This document shows positions 9,203 through 19,238 of a stretch of 64,000 nt of DNA, piece by piece. Made by a program: the position numbers and the translations under genes. Every line of letters begins with the position of its first letter. Position 1 is the first letter of the stretch. Origin of the DNA: Vibrio pectenicida (lineage in GTDB: Bacteria > Pseudomonadota > Gammaproteobacteria > Enterobacterales > Vibrionaceae); the NCBI GenBank assembly GCA_024347015.1, contig AP024889.1:1922001-1986000 (forward strand), written 5' to 3'. Under the pieces are notes generated by a model that was not told the origin of the DNA, did no database searches, and saw only the letters and a program-made list of their open reading frames with translations.

Positions 9203-9835
9203 CTAATACAAATACTTCACACTGATACCACCTTCGTTGGTGGTGGTTTTGCCATTATTTCTATGAGTGTAGAAACCAGCGACCACAATCTTATCAGTAA
9301 CCTGATAACCTGCACGCATATTAAAGATATCTTCATCTAAAATATCACTGCGTCGAAGCTCACCAGTGAATGATACTTGCCAGTGTTGGGTTAGCTCATG
9401 CTTTAAGGTGACATTACCAACCCACATAAACTTTCCATCGCTAAAAAGTTTCTCATCCGTAATATCATTAGTTGAAGACGACCAGACATAACCAGTTTTC
9501 GCTCCAACCATAAGGTCCCATTTATCTTCAAGAGAGTAATAAAATGCAACGCCAGGCAGCAGAGTATAGTTTTCAGTTGTTGTGTTATCGTTTGGATGAA
9601 TAAATCTTGCTTCATAATCAATTGTGGCAAGGGTTTTTTTATCAAGTCGCTTCTTTCCCCCTACTGCTAGGGAGGTCACGTTACTATTGGTACCCAAATC
9701 ATCATCAAATGAACCCGCACTTAAATCCGCATAAAGATAATTATAATTGAAGTTATTACTGGCATTGGCGATGGATACAGGTAACACACACAAAAGCGTC
9801 AAAGAAAGTAAGATGTAAGGTGGGTTGACATCCAT
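9203..9835 (-). CDS. Small outer-membrane beta-barrel protein
   Basis: 210 residues from the ATG at 9835, which has a good Shine-Dalgarno (GAGGTG, four bases away); an upstream in-frame start at 9859 would add eight residues before the signal peptide. Signal peptide ends near VSIANA. The mature part alternates polar and aromatic/hydrophobic residues in strands (YLYADLSAG, WDLMVGAKTGYVW, WQVSFTGELRR) and ends in the barrel-type VKYLY. Function unknown; pores, adhesins and acyl-modifying enzymes are all possible. It is convergent to the aminotransferase. Confidence 0.75.
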   Translation of the reverse strand: MDVNPPYILLSLTLLCVLPVSIANASNNFNYNYLYADLSAGSFDDDLGTNSNVTSLAVGGKKRLDKKTLATIDYEARFIHPNDNTTTENYTLLPGVAFYYSLEDKWDLMVGAKTGYVWSSSTNDITDEKLFSDGKFMWVGNVTLKHELTQHWQVSFTGELRRSDILDEDIFNMRAGYQVTDKIVVAGFYTHRNNGKTTTNEGGISVKYLY

Positions 9836-9991
9836 GAGCACCTCTATAACACAGGCCAATCAAGCCATGTAAAGGAAAATATCCTCAAAAGAAAAACGGC
9901 GGACGATATCTATTACAAGAGTATAGTCTAGTTACATAGGTTTTATAAAAGGCTTACCTGAATGACATATTGATAGGAAGACGGTTATGCA

Positions 9992-12346
9992 CTAACTGAT
10001 ATTTACGATCCTACTTGCTTTCTTGTATTGAATTCTCCATCCTGACCACCTTGGTAACTCCCACCTTTTCGGGTCGCCTTTGCGAAGGCCTGACTGATAA
10101 ACAACATAAACCAACTTCTTCTTAGGCATATATTCAACACTCAAATTCAAGTCACCAATATAGAGCTGAAATGGATATCTAGTGGCAAAATCTTCATATT
10201 CCCATGAAGGTATTCCATCAAAAGGAAAATCATCGGCTGTGAATATGTCTAAATCAGATAACTCGGTTATCTCTAATTCATCTAACTGTTTAATAAACCA
10301 AGAATCAAAACTTAGGTTCTCCAACTCTATCGTTGATGATACTTTTTCTAGGATTCTATATAGCTTAAAATGCTCTATCTGCTGATGACGCAGCTTGGCA
10401 AAGCCAGGGAGAGCTTCTTCTTTCTTTATAGATTCAAGTAATAGCTTACTTGCCAAACCTCCCTGAGCTAATTGCATTTTGGCCGCTACTTTACGCCCAG
10501 AGTACATCAAAGCCATGTCAATATGAGGGATATCATTGACAAGTACGCCTTCTCCTTCAACCCACTCTCCAATACTAAGTTTTTCAAACAGCGTAAGTTT
10601 TACTGGCATAGTAAAAGTGGCCAGATTTAGCGTTTGTTTTACCCCTCTTCCTTGCAGGCTGTGTGTATCCATAACCAGAGCAGCTTCAGCCTTATCAGGC
10701 AAACGACTGTTACGTCCCAAAGTCGCCTCCATTTGGCCATTGCCGAATGCACTTCGACGTTTTTCTCGCCGGACAAATAAGAGTTCAGGATGTAACAAAG
10801 CAATAGCTTCTACTAACTCCTCGTGTGTATAACGAGAAGCAACACTCAACTGAGGTAACTCAAATACCAAGCGCATTTGGTTTGAAAGCAATTGGGCTTC
10901 TTTCAGCGCTTCTCTATCCACTGTTACACCTGAGAACGCTTTCCCCCTTAGAACTCGGATCATCAGTTCACCATCGCAGCCTAGTAACTCTTCACGGTTA
11001 AGCTGCTCTTGTAATTCATCGCAAGAGGATATGCGGCATATGGCTGCTGGTGTAGTCAATACCGATGTGAGATCAACCATAGCCTCTTGTAAGCTACGAG
11101 TTGGCATACGGATCACAAGATCTGCATATAGAGCATCTATCGGTAAGGGGTAGATACCTTGTCCATGTAACGTCGCTCGACCTTCTTGATCTATCGCCCC
11201 CATTTGATTGAGCATCATGGTTGCTTGGTGTAAAGATTTCTCTGGTAAAGGTTCAAGAAAACTCAAATCTGATAACTTATATCCACAACATGCTGCTGCA
11301 AGCATTGCTTCACTTAACGCTTCTCGGTGAAGTTCTGGTGGAGTAATTTCAGATAATGCAGCAAACTCACCATACAATCTTACACATATCCCATCCATTA
11401 CTCTTCCAGCTCGACCGCTCCTTTGGCTGGCACTTGCTTTAGAAATATGTTTAAGGCATAAGGTTGTTTTACCATTTCGCTGTTCAGTTCGACGCTCCAA
11501 ACCGGAATCTATTACCGCCACGACATTTGGTATGGTCAGCGATGTCTCAGCAACATTGGTTGCCAGAACAATTTTCTTTTGACTCTGAGGTGTTAAAGCT
11601 ATGGTTCTTTGCAGATCAGTAACTGATGCATGAAGCGGTACTACTATCATATCTGGTAAATGTGAAAGCATGCTTTGACATTGACTGATCTCCTTTCTAC
11701 CAGGTAAAAAAACTAAAATATCACCATCAAGGTCCAGTAGCGCTTCAACCTCTTTTTTTATTCTAGATTCAAGATTACGGCTATCTGGCAGTTGATGAGA
11801 ATCTCCAGCACAATGTGCGATTGCTACATGATAACTCCGCCCTTTAGATTGTAATCGCTCGGCACCAGTATATAGAGCCAGTTTTTGTCCTTCTATCGTT
11901 GCTGAAGTAATCACTAAGCGATGCAGATTCGACTCTTTGAGCAAGGCAACCAGTATATCGGTATCCCAGCGGCGCTCATGAAATTCATCTACGATAACGG
12001 TTTTAAATCCTGCAAGCTCATTTTCAGCAAACCAGCGTAAAGCGACGCCGGGAGTAACGAAGGTAATCTGAGTATCGTCTGTACAGCAATTTTGCAACTT
12101 AATCGAGTATCCAACCGACTGCCCCACATGTTCGTTTTTTTGCTCCGCAAGAAATTGAGCAAGTGAAGTACAAGCTATACGTCTTGGCTCTATAACTAGT
12201 ACTTTTCCCCTTTCTTGCGCCCAAATTGGTAACCTTGTCGATTTGCCGGAGCCAGTTTCGGCTTCTACTATCATATTGTGACTAGATAAACGGTTGAGAA
12301 AGTCAGATTTAAGGGTATCTATGGGTAAGCTGAACATAGTGCGCAT
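9992..12346 (-). CDS. DEAH-type ATP-dependent RNA helicase, HrpB-like
   Basis: 784 residues. RecA-like helicase core: Walker A AETGSGKST near residue 30, DEFHERRWD as motif II (the DEFH form seen in HrpB), SATIEG as motif III, TNVAETSLTIP and QRSGRAGR as motifs V and VI. A C-terminal HrpB-type extension includes PRWSGWRIQYKKASR, recalling the HrpB ending. It is slightly shorter and more divergent than E. coli HrpB (about 810 residues), so a paralogue is possible. The start is 12346 or the ATG at 12337; neither has a clear ribosome site. It is divergent from maeA. Confidence 0.82.
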   Translation of the reverse strand: MRTMFSLPIDTLKSDFLNRLSSHNMIVEAETGSGKSTRLPIWAQERGKVLVIEPRRIACTSLAQFLAEQKNEHVGQSVGYSIKLQNCCTDDTQITFVTPGVALRWFAENELAGFKTVIVDEFHERRWDTDILVALLKESNLHRLVITSATIEGQKLALYTGAERLQSKGRSYHVAIAHCAGDSHQLPDSRNLESRIKKEVEALLDLDGDILVFLPGRKEISQCQSMLSHLPDMIVVPLHASVTDLQRTIALTPQSQKKIVLATNVAETSLTIPNVVAVIDSGLERRTEQRNGKTTLCLKHISKASASQRSGRAGRVMDGICVRLYGEFAALSEITPPELHREALSEAMLAAACCGYKLSDLSFLEPLPEKSLHQATMMLNQMGAIDQEGRATLHGQGIYPLPIDALYADLVIRMPTRSLQEAMVDLTSVLTTPAAICRISSCDELQEQLNREELLGCDGELMIRVLRGKAFSGVTVDREALKEAQLLSNQMRLVFELPQLSVASRYTHEELVEAIALLHPELLFVRREKRRSAFGNGQMEATLGRNSRLPDKAEAALVMDTHSLQGRGVKQTLNLATFTMPVKLTLFEKLSIGEWVEGEGVLVNDIPHIDMALMYSGRKVAAKMQLAQGGLASKLLLESIKKEEALPGFAKLRHQQIEHFKLYRILEKVSSTIELENLSFDSWFIKQLDELEITELSDLDIFTADDFPFDGIPSWEYEDFATRYPFQLYIGDLNLSVEYMPKKKLVYVVYQSGLRKGDPKRWELPRWSGWRIQYKKASRIVNIS

Positions 12347-12481
12347 CCAGATCTTGGAAAAGGTGCAAAGTATATACTTAATCTGGTCCAGAATGCAGGA
12401 ATATTCGGTTTACAACATGGCCACTAATCCCTATTATTTTCTGGTTCCCGTTCCTTAAGACCCTACATTTATAGGCAAGTG

Positions 12482-14170
12482 ATGAATAACGATAAACGCC
12501 CCTTATATATTCCCTACGCAGGTCCAGCGCTTCTTAGTACGCCTCTTCTCAATAAAGGCAGCGCATTTTCTGCTAAGGAAAGAGCTTCATTCAACTTAGA
12601 AGGATTGTTGCCAGAGACAACTGAAACCATTCAGGAACAAGTGGAACGTGCATACCAACAGTATCAAAGCTTCGAAAGTGATATGGATAAACATATCTAT
12701 CTCCGTAACATTCAAGATACTAATGAGACCTTGTTCTATCGATTGGTACAAAACCACGTCTCCGAAATGATGCCCATTATATATACTCCGACAGTGGGGG
12801 CAGCATGCGAAAACTTCTCAAATATTTATCGTCGAGGCCGTGGACTATTTATTTCATTCGCTAATCGAGACCGAATTGATGATCTATTAAATAACGCGTC
12901 AAACCATAACGTTAAAGTAATCGTAGTAACAGATGGTGAACGAATTTTAGGTCTTGGTGACCAAGGCATTGGTGGTATGGGGATCCCGATAGGTAAGCTA
13001 GCACTTTATACCGCCTGTGGGGGGATCAGTCCAGCATATACATTACCTATCGTTCTGGACGTAGGTACAAATAACCCTCAGCGCCTTGCAGATCCAATGT
13101 ACATGGGCTGGCGTCATCCCCGTATTACAGGCACAGAGTACGACGCTTTTGTCGAAGACTTCATCCAAGCTGTTCATCACCGTTGGCCAGAAGCATTAAT
13201 TCAATTTGAAGATTTCGCTCAGAAAAATGCCATGCCTCTACTTGAGCGATACAAGGATCGTATTTGTTGCTTTAACGATGACATTCAAGGCACTGCCGCA
13301 GTAACGGTCGGTTCATTATTGGCAGCGTGCGAAGCAGCAGGAACTATGCTGTCAGAACAGCGTATTACCTTCCTCGGGGCAGGCTCAGCTGGCTGTGGTA
13401 TAGCTGAAGCCATAATTTCACAAATGATCTCCGAAGGTATTACTGACCAAAAAGCCAGATCTCAGGTATACATGGTTGACCGCTGGGGGCTATTGCAAGA
13501 AGGTATGCCTAACTTGCTTGACTTTCAGCAAAGACTGGTCCAAAAGCACAGTGCCACAGGCAGTTGGGAAGCCGAAGGAACTGGCTTTTCCTTACTCGAT
13601 GTAATGAGCAATGCAAAACCTACCGTCTTGATTGGGGTTTCAGGTGCTCCCGGTTTGTTCAGCGAAGATGTGATAAAGGAAATGCATAAACACTGTCCAC
13701 GCCCAATAGTGTTCCCCCTATCCAACCCAACTAGTCGAGTTGAAGCCACACCTCATGACATTATTGAATGGACCAACGGAGAAGCATTGGTTGCAACAGG
13801 AAGCCCGTTCGATCCTGTCGTGCATAATGGCAAGACTTACCCAATTGCACAATGTAACAACAGCTATATCTTCCCTGGTATCGGACTAGGCGTACTCTCA
13901 GTTCAAGCTAAACGAGTCACAGATGAAATGCTAATGGAATCTAGCCGTGCTCTGGCAACATGCTCTCCTATGGCAGTTAACGGCCAAGGTGCATTGCTTC
14001 CACCTTTAGAAGCAATCCATTCAGTGTCTAAAAAAATTGCCTTTGCTGTAGCAAAGAAAGCAATCGAGGTAGGTGTAGCATTGGAGATTCCTGATGATGC
14101 TCTGGAAGAATCTATTGAGCATCACTTCTGGCAACCTGTTTATCGTAAATATAAACGTACTTCTTTCTAA
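12482..14170 (+). CDS. maeA: NAD-dependent malic enzyme
   Basis: Oxidative decarboxylation of malate to pyruvate. 562 residues from the second of two adjacent ATGs, as in other Vibrio MaeA. It has the malic-enzyme block [14 protein letters not shown], the metal-site aspartates in [13 protein letters not shown], and the NAD-binding [14 protein letters not shown]. The C-terminus is complete. The first ATG is at 12479; aggcaagtg upstream is a weak ribosome site. A terminator-like hairpin follows, and it overlaps the ribosome site of the next gene. Confidence 0.95.
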   Translation: MNNDKRPLYIPYAGPALLSTPLLNKGSAFSAKERASFNLEGLLPETTETIQEQVERAYQQYQSFESDMDKHIYLRNIQDTNETLFYRLVQNHVSEMMPIIYTPTVGAACENFSNIYRRGRGLFISFANRDRIDDLLNNASNHNVKVIVVTDGERILGLGDQGIGGMGIPIGKLALYTACGGISPAYTLPIVLDVGTNNPQRLADPMYMGWRHPRITGTEYDAFVEDFIQAVHHRWPEALIQFEDFAQKNAMPLLERYKDRICCFNDDIQGTAAVTVGSLLAACEAAGTMLSEQRITFLGAGSAGCGIAEAIISQMISEGITDQKARSQVYMVDRWGLLQEGMPNLLDFQQRLVQKHSATGSWEAEGTGFSLLDVMSNAKPTVLIGVSGAPGLFSEDVIKEMHKHCPRPIVFPLSNPTSRVEATPHDIIEWTNGEALVATGSPFDPVVHNGKTYPIAQCNNSYIFPGIGLGVLSVQAKRVTDEMLMESSRALATCSPMAVNGQGALLPPLEAIHSVSKKIAFAVAKKAIEVGVALEIPDDALEESIEHHFWQPVYRKYKRTSF

Positions 14171-14186
14171 TTTTTTAATGGTTTAA

Positions 14187-14210
14187 GCCCCTGGTAACAG
14201 GGGCCTTTGT
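14187..14210 (+). terminator. Hairpin after maeA that includes the next gene's ribosome site
   Basis: 7-bp GC-rich stem gcccctg (14187-14193) with caggggc (14198-14204), then ctttgtat. The aggggc of the 3' arm is also the only Shine-Dalgarno for the DUF3392 gene starting at 14213. Confidence 0.6.
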
Positions 14211-14212
14211 AT

Positions 14213-14542
14213 ATGATGATTTTTGAATTCCTCACACCAGCAGGAAAATACCTCCTGCCATATTTAAATGAAATATCAATTGCCCTTATTGCCTGTTTAC
14301 TGGTCATTTTTGGCGGTGAAATAAATAAATTACTAAGAAAATTTGTCCGTAATCGACACTTCCTGGTCAGAACAATAATATTTATTTTAATCAACGCATT
14401 TGGCTACGGGTTAATAATCGTAAAAGCGACACCTTACCTAACTCGGACATTACATAGCCTAGATGCAGGCATCATGTTCTCAATAGTTGTTGTATGCTTT
14501 ATATTTATCGGCTCATGGGCACAACGGAATCAACAAATTTAG
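14213..14542 (+). CDS. DUF3392 small inner-membrane protein
   Basis: 109 residues from the ATG at 14213, eight bases after aggggc. Three hydrophobic segments (about residues 20-35, 50-67 and 82-102). NEISIALIACLLVIFGG, HFLVRTIIFILINAFGYG and IIVKATPYL match the DUF3392 family as I remember it from Vibrio. No function is known. Its end overlaps the sanA start region, so the two are probably translated together. Confidence 0.75.
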   Translation: MMIFEFLTPAGKYLLPYLNEISIALIACLLVIFGGEINKLLRKFVRNRHFLVRTIIFILINAFGYGLIIVKATPYLTRTLHSLDAGIMFSIVVVCFIFIGSWAQRNQQI

Positions 14543-15273
14543 TGAGAAGGCTTTTCCATCAACCTAAACCCTCTGATCATTATTTAGCATACCTGCTAAA
14601 GATTCTTAGGTGTTTGCCGCTTATTTTAATTTGCGGTTCGGCTGTATTATTCGTTATTGACCGCTGGGTTTCTTACCAAACGAAAGATCAAGTTTACAGT
14701 GAGTCAGAAGAAATTGGTAAATTTGATGTTGCTGTTGTACTTGGTACAAGTAAGTATTTAGGTAAAATCCTCAATGACTACTACAGTAATCGAATTAACG
14801 CAGCCATAAGCTTATATCGTAGAGAAAAGGTCGAAAATTTTCTTCTAAGTGGTGATAATGCCCATCGTTCATATAATGAGCCCTGGACAATGAAGCGTGA
14901 TCTTCTTAAAGCAGAAATACCTGAGGAGCATATCTTCCTAGATTATGCTGGTTTTAGGACGCTTGACTCCATTGTTAGAGCAAAAGAAATATTCGAAACA
15001 GATAATTTCCTGATCATTACTCAGAAATTTCACTGTGAGCGGGCATTATTTATTGCTAACTTTCATCACATCAAAGCTAAGTGCTTTGCCGTTCCCGGGC
15101 CTAGCGCACATTCAGGATACCAAGTTCGATTGCGTGAAGTGTTTGCTAGAGCAAAGGCTGTACTTGATCTCTACATAATGCGTGAAAAACCCAAATTTCT
15201 TGGCCCTAAAGAACCTATACATAAAGAAGAGGTCACCCAAAATACCACAAACATGGATAAGGGTACTCCCTAA
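14515..15273 (+). CDS. sanA: SanA/YdcF-like envelope protein (DUF218)
   Basis: E. coli SanA supports envelope barrier function (vancomycin exclusion at high temperature). The protein has one membrane segment near residues 30-50 (LPLILICGSAVLFVIDRW) and a DUF218 domain: VAVVLGTSKYLG, LSGDNAHRSYNEP, DYAGFRTLDSIVRAKE, ITQKFHCERALFIA, each closely matching E. coli SanA. I use the ATG at 14515 (252 residues); an ATG at 14494 is in frame. Either start overlaps the DUF3392 gene (28 or 49 bases), implying coupling. The charged C-terminal tail is variable. Confidence 0.88.
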   Translation: MGTTESTNLVRRLFHQPKPSDHYLAYLLKILRCLPLILICGSAVLFVIDRWVSYQTKDQVYSESEEIGKFDVAVVLGTSKYLGKILNDYYSNRINAAISLYRREKVENFLLSGDNAHRSYNEPWTMKRDLLKAEIPEEHIFLDYAGFRTLDSIVRAKEIFETDNFLIITQKFHCERALFIANFHHIKAKCFAVPGPSAHSGYQVRLREVFARAKAVLDLYIMREKPKFLGPKEPIHKEEVTQNTTNMDKGTP

Positions 15274-15353
15274 ACCCTGTAATTCTATTGCTTACCCCAT
15301 TAGATTACGCTAATTATCTTATCTGATACACTTAAAACCAAAAATAAAGAGCA

Positions 15354-16184
15354 ATGTCTATGCCTTTCATAACCAAAGGAACGTTACAAAAAATGCGGGC
15401 CTCACTAGATACACAGGTTCAATATCAACTTCCTGTTGGAGAACAACTAATCGATCTTAAACCATTTATTGGCCAGACACTCACTTTTATCCACACTGGT
15501 AATATCTTTTGTTGCTCATGTGGTAAAAGGACTAAAAAAAGCTATTCACAGGGCCATTGCTTCGTCTGCATGAAAAAGCTTGCCAGTTGCGACATGTGTA
15601 TTATGAAGCCTGAAACATGCCATTATGATCAAGGTACTTGTCGAGAACCGTCTTGGGGGGAAGAAAACTGTATGGTAGACCACTATGTCTACCTCTCAAA
15701 TACCTCTGGTGTTAAAGTCGGAATTACACGACACACTCAAATTCCCACACGTTGGATAGATCAAGGTGCTACTCAAGGTTTGCCTATATTTAAAGTCCGA
15801 ACACGATACATTTCGGGTCTTATTGAGGTAGAGCTAGCAAAACACATAGCAGACAAGACCAACTGGAGAACTTTACTCAAACAAGATGGCGCACCTTTAG
15901 CACTCAAACAAAAATTTACTGAGTTACTACCTCTTATCGAACCCAAGGTTGAGGAAATTAAACAACAGTTCGGTGAAGACGCGATTGAGTTACTTGATAA
16001 CGCCATAACCCAAATTGGTTATCCTGTACAACAGCATCCAAGTAAAATCACGTCACACAACTTCGATAAGCACCCTGAAGTGACTGGAACTTTACAAGGT
16101 ATCAAAGGGCAATATATGATTTTTGATACTGGTGTTATTAATATTCGAAAGTTCACTTCATACGAAGTGGAAATTAGTAATTAA
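15354..16184 (+). CDS. DUF2797 protein, zinc-ribbon-like plus GIY-YIG-like domain
   Basis: 276 residues. The N-terminal part (about residues 50-100) is cysteine-rich (CCSCGKRTKK, CFVCMKK, CDMCIMKPETC), probably binding zinc. The middle (HYVYLSNTSGVKVGITR) resembles the GIY-YIG nuclease core, and the rest is helical. This arrangement is what I recall for DUF2797. A nucleic-acid role is inferred, not shown. It is a single gene with a bidirectional terminator after it. Confidence 0.78.
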   Translation: MSMPFITKGTLQKMRASLDTQVQYQLPVGEQLIDLKPFIGQTLTFIHTGNIFCCSCGKRTKKSYSQGHCFVCMKKLASCDMCIMKPETCHYDQGTCREPSWGEENCMVDHYVYLSNTSGVKVGITRHTQIPTRWIDQGATQGLPIFKVRTRYISGLIEVELAKHIADKTNWRTLLKQDGAPLALKQKFTELLPLIEPKVEEIKQQFGEDAIELLDNAITQIGYPVQQHPSKITSHNFDKHPEVTGTLQGIKGQYMIFDTGVINIRKFTSYEVEISN

Positions 16185-16202
16185 GTAACTACGTTGAAAT
16201 AA

Positions 16203-16226
16203 AAAGCCCTTAAAAATAAGGGCTTT
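16203..16226. terminator. Bidirectional terminator, DUF2797 / M16 peptidase
   Basis: Perfect 10-bp stem aaagccctta/taagggcttt with a 4-base loop, between convergent genes. Confidence 0.8.
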
Positions 16227-16266
16227 ATCAACTAAAACTTTACCATGTTACGAGAATGTATACTGC

Positions 16267-19020
16267 TCAGTCTAGAGGGCTAAGAATGTATTTATAGCTT
16301 TCTGTTCCTTTCCCAAAAGACTCATCGATACGCTCCTTCACCTCATCGATAGAAATATCAAAGATAATTCCCTGAGCGTCAGTCAATACGTTTTTACCAA
16401 AACCATTAACCATATACATGCTTCTTACCCAAGCGCTACTATCAGCGTTACTCACAACATCTTCTAAATAAAGATCAAGTCGTTTTTTTGCAACTGACAA
16501 CTCACCCTCTGTTATTACTGTTTGCAAATCATTCACAACTTTGTCGACGGCCTGCTCAACCTTAGTTAAATCACTCACAGCAACCTGAGATTCAATTACC
16601 CAATCTGTTATAGTTTGGTTATAGCTCATAGCTGAATAGCTAGCTGGAGAATAATCTAGACTAAGATCTTCGCGTACATAATTATCTAAGCGATTGGCAA
16701 GTATATTTTCTATGATTTGGTCTATAAGCTCACGTCTGACATCTTGAACCTGAGCGTTTTTATTGTGTGTTCTGAGGATAAATCGACCTTTTTGCTCATT
16801 ATTAATTGCAAGGTTAATCTTGGCATCAGGTCTTGGGTTATAATCGATTTGGTAAGATGGCACACTTGCTTGTTGTAGTGGTAAGGTCGACACATAGTCA
16901 TTTAACGCGTCAGTAATGTCTGAAGATTTAACATCAGCAACAATCACCAGCTTATTATTTCTTGATTGTCTGAACAATTGTTCGAATGCTTGCTGGACTT
17001 GATCTACCGTTACCTTATTAAAATCTCGCGCATAATTTGGGAAATAAGCACTACTTGAAGCGTATGTATTAGTATCCATCGCATCATACCATTGCCCGAG
17101 AGGTGATTTGAGGTATGACATAGCCTGCTCTGCAAACTCTTGTTTTATGACATCCACCTGACGTGGGTCAAACTTAGGATAAACGAGGCTGGTGTGCATA
17201 AACTGAAGTGCTTGATTAAAATGCTCCCGCGGCACACTCATTTCAAAACCATGTTCAGTATCATCAATAAAGCCCTGCATTTCAATTGAGTTTTTACGAA
17301 CATAAGCCTTCATTTGCGAGCCGTTAAAGTTTCCGGTCCCACTTCGAGCAATGACAGGGAACAAGATTTGAGCGGCAGGCAATAAATCTCTATCTAACGC
17401 TGCTTTACCACCAGCAGACATATAGACTAGATTTACAAAATCACTATTAACATCAGGGTCTAACAGTACTTCGACACCATTACCTAGTGTCCAAAGTTCT
17501 TCACCATTCTCGTACACCACTGAATCTGGCAATGGACTAGAAGACTTGACTTCCACCAAGCCGTTAACATCAAAGTTAATTTTGTTGTCCACAACTCCTG
17601 TGATTTTATACATGTTTTTCCACTCTGGTAGTGCTTGCTTAATATGTTCAATGGATTCAGTAGCACCTACACCAACGAACATTCCATAATGAGAAGATAG
17701 CATATTGTTTAGGTGTTGATTGACTGTATTGATGTCAGAACTGCGAATAGCATTGTCAAGACTGAGTTTATAACCTTTGCGTGATTGAGTTGGTGCGCCT
17801 GTTATTAATTGTGTTATTTTCTCATTAATAAAGTACTCTGGTTTGCTTGTTTCCCAGTCTTCATCAGCATGTTTACGCCAACTTATATAATCAGCCATAA
17901 TTATATCTAATTCAGATTCACTAACACCATGATCTCTCAAAGAAGCTAATGTTTTCAAAAATATCGGCTGAACAAGGTTTCTTTCAGGTTCTGAAAATGC
18001 GAATGATACTTCATAGATACTGAGGTTACGGAATGAGGAAACGTCTGAATACAGCCACTGATACGGAATAGACTGCTCATCAAGAATAGTTCTCAAGCGT
18101 AACCTAATTAATTGTGCTGCAATATAATCAAGCTCACTGTTCAGTAAATGTTCTTGCGTTGATACTAGACTGTCACCTCGGTCAAACCTAAGACCTAAAA
18201 TAGCATGTTCATCATCAGCGACTTTAGCGATGAAGTCATCATTCTTCGCTGTCAACAATGGTAGTTCTGGAGCATACTCTGTGTTAGTGGCTGCCCAATC
18301 TGAAAACAGTTTCTCGATCATGACTTTCGCTTGGGCTCGATCAATATTACCTGCAATAATCAGCTCAGCGTTTTGTGGCTGATACCACTTGTTATAAAAA
18401 GCCTTTAGAGATTCAGGAGTTGCTGACAGAATGGCATCAGTTGTCCCTAAAGGCGACCGTTGAGCATAAATAGTTCCCTTTATCGCATAATCATAATATT
18501 TATCAGAGAAGGACTGTTGTTCAGGTCTTCTGTACTGATTTTCAGACAATAAAATACTCTTTTCCTGTTCAATTTCTTCCGGTGAAAAAGTGATGCCACT
18601 TGCTACATCTCGAAGCCATAGCATAGCCTTATCAAACGCTTCTAGGTTCGGGAGATTGAATTTATAAGTCGTATTGTCGTATGACGTTGTAGCATTAACA
18701 CCGTGCCACTTTTTCGCCCCCGTCGTTTCCATTAACCGCTCTACCTCTTTGGGCGTAAAGTTTTCACTGCCCTCAAATGCAAGATGCTCAACATAATGAG
18801 CGTAACCTAACTGGGATGATTCTTCGGCCGTTGAACCCACATGAACCAAAAGGCGAATCGATACCTCCTTAGAATCCATCGGGTAGAGGTGGTACTTCAG
18901 CCCATTTTTTAAAGTGCCTGAAGACCAATTAGTATTAAGTTGTATAGGAACAGGAGAAGATGGTGTGTTTTGAGCACATCCGACAAGTAATAGCCAGCAT
19001 AGTGCAAAAAGTTTTTTCAT
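16267..19020 (-). CDS. M16 (insulinase/pitrilysin) zinc peptidase lipoprotein
   Basis: 917-residue periplasmic protease. A lipoprotein signal ends at LLVGC, with C15 acylated. The inverted zinc motif HYVEH lies at 75-79, with the third ligand glutamate around 148-153 (SPEEIEQEKSILLSE). The length fits two M16A/M16C halves, as in E. coli PqqL, where the second half lacks the zinc site; no second HxxEH is seen. The residue after the lipobox cysteine is Ala, so outer-membrane sorting is expected. It is a single gene, and its substrate is unknown. Confidence 0.88.
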   Translation of the reverse strand: MKKLFALCWLLLVGCAQNTPSSPVPIQLNTNWSSGTLKNGLKYHLYPMDSKEVSIRLLVHVGSTAEESSQLGYAHYVEHLAFEGSENFTPKEVERLMETTGAKKWHGVNATTSYDNTTYKFNLPNLEAFDKAMLWLRDVASGITFSPEEIEQEKSILLSENQYRRPEQQSFSDKYYDYAIKGTIYAQRSPLGTTDAILSATPESLKAFYNKWYQPQNAELIIAGNIDRAQAKVMIEKLFSDWAATNTEYAPELPLLTAKNDDFIAKVADDEHAILGLRFDRGDSLVSTQEHLLNSELDYIAAQLIRLRLRTILDEQSIPYQWLYSDVSSFRNLSIYEVSFAFSEPERNLVQPIFLKTLASLRDHGVSESELDIIMADYISWRKHADEDWETSKPEYFINEKITQLITGAPTQSRKGYKLSLDNAIRSSDINTVNQHLNNMLSSHYGMFVGVGATESIEHIKQALPEWKNMYKITGVVDNKINFDVNGLVEVKSSSPLPDSVVYENGEELWTLGNGVEVLLDPDVNSDFVNLVYMSAGGKAALDRDLLPAAQILFPVIARSGTGNFNGSQMKAYVRKNSIEMQGFIDDTEHGFEMSVPREHFNQALQFMHTSLVYPKFDPRQVDVIKQEFAEQAMSYLKSPLGQWYDAMDTNTYASSSAYFPNYARDFNKVTVDQVQQAFEQLFRQSRNNKLVIVADVKSSDITDALNDYVSTLPLQQASVPSYQIDYNPRPDAKINLAINNEQKGRFILRTHNKNAQVQDVRRELIDQIIENILANRLDNYVREDLSLDYSPASYSAMSYNQTITDWVIESQVAVSDLTKVEQAVDKVVNDLQTVITEGELSVAKKRLDLYLEDVVSNADSSAWVRSMYMVNGFGKNVLTDAQGIIFDISIDEVKERIDESFGKGTESYKYILSPLD

Positions 19021-19238
19021 TGTGATACTTCTTTGTTTTTATATTCAAAAGAAATATACCTTTAAATCTATCAATGTCTAGTGCTAATAATTGAACATAT
19101 GTAACTAAAATATACCCAACCCGTTTATGATTAAATTATTAATAATTTCAATGCTTTGAAAATAATCAAAACGCCAACTAAATTAAGTAATGCACTATCA
19201 GTGTGCTTCAATATAATTAATCAGTGAGTAGAAACATA

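Noticed and set aside
10182..10832. Plus-strand ORFs of 67 and 98 codons inside the helicase gene
   Set aside because: Antisense shadows of a well-supported helicase reading frame.
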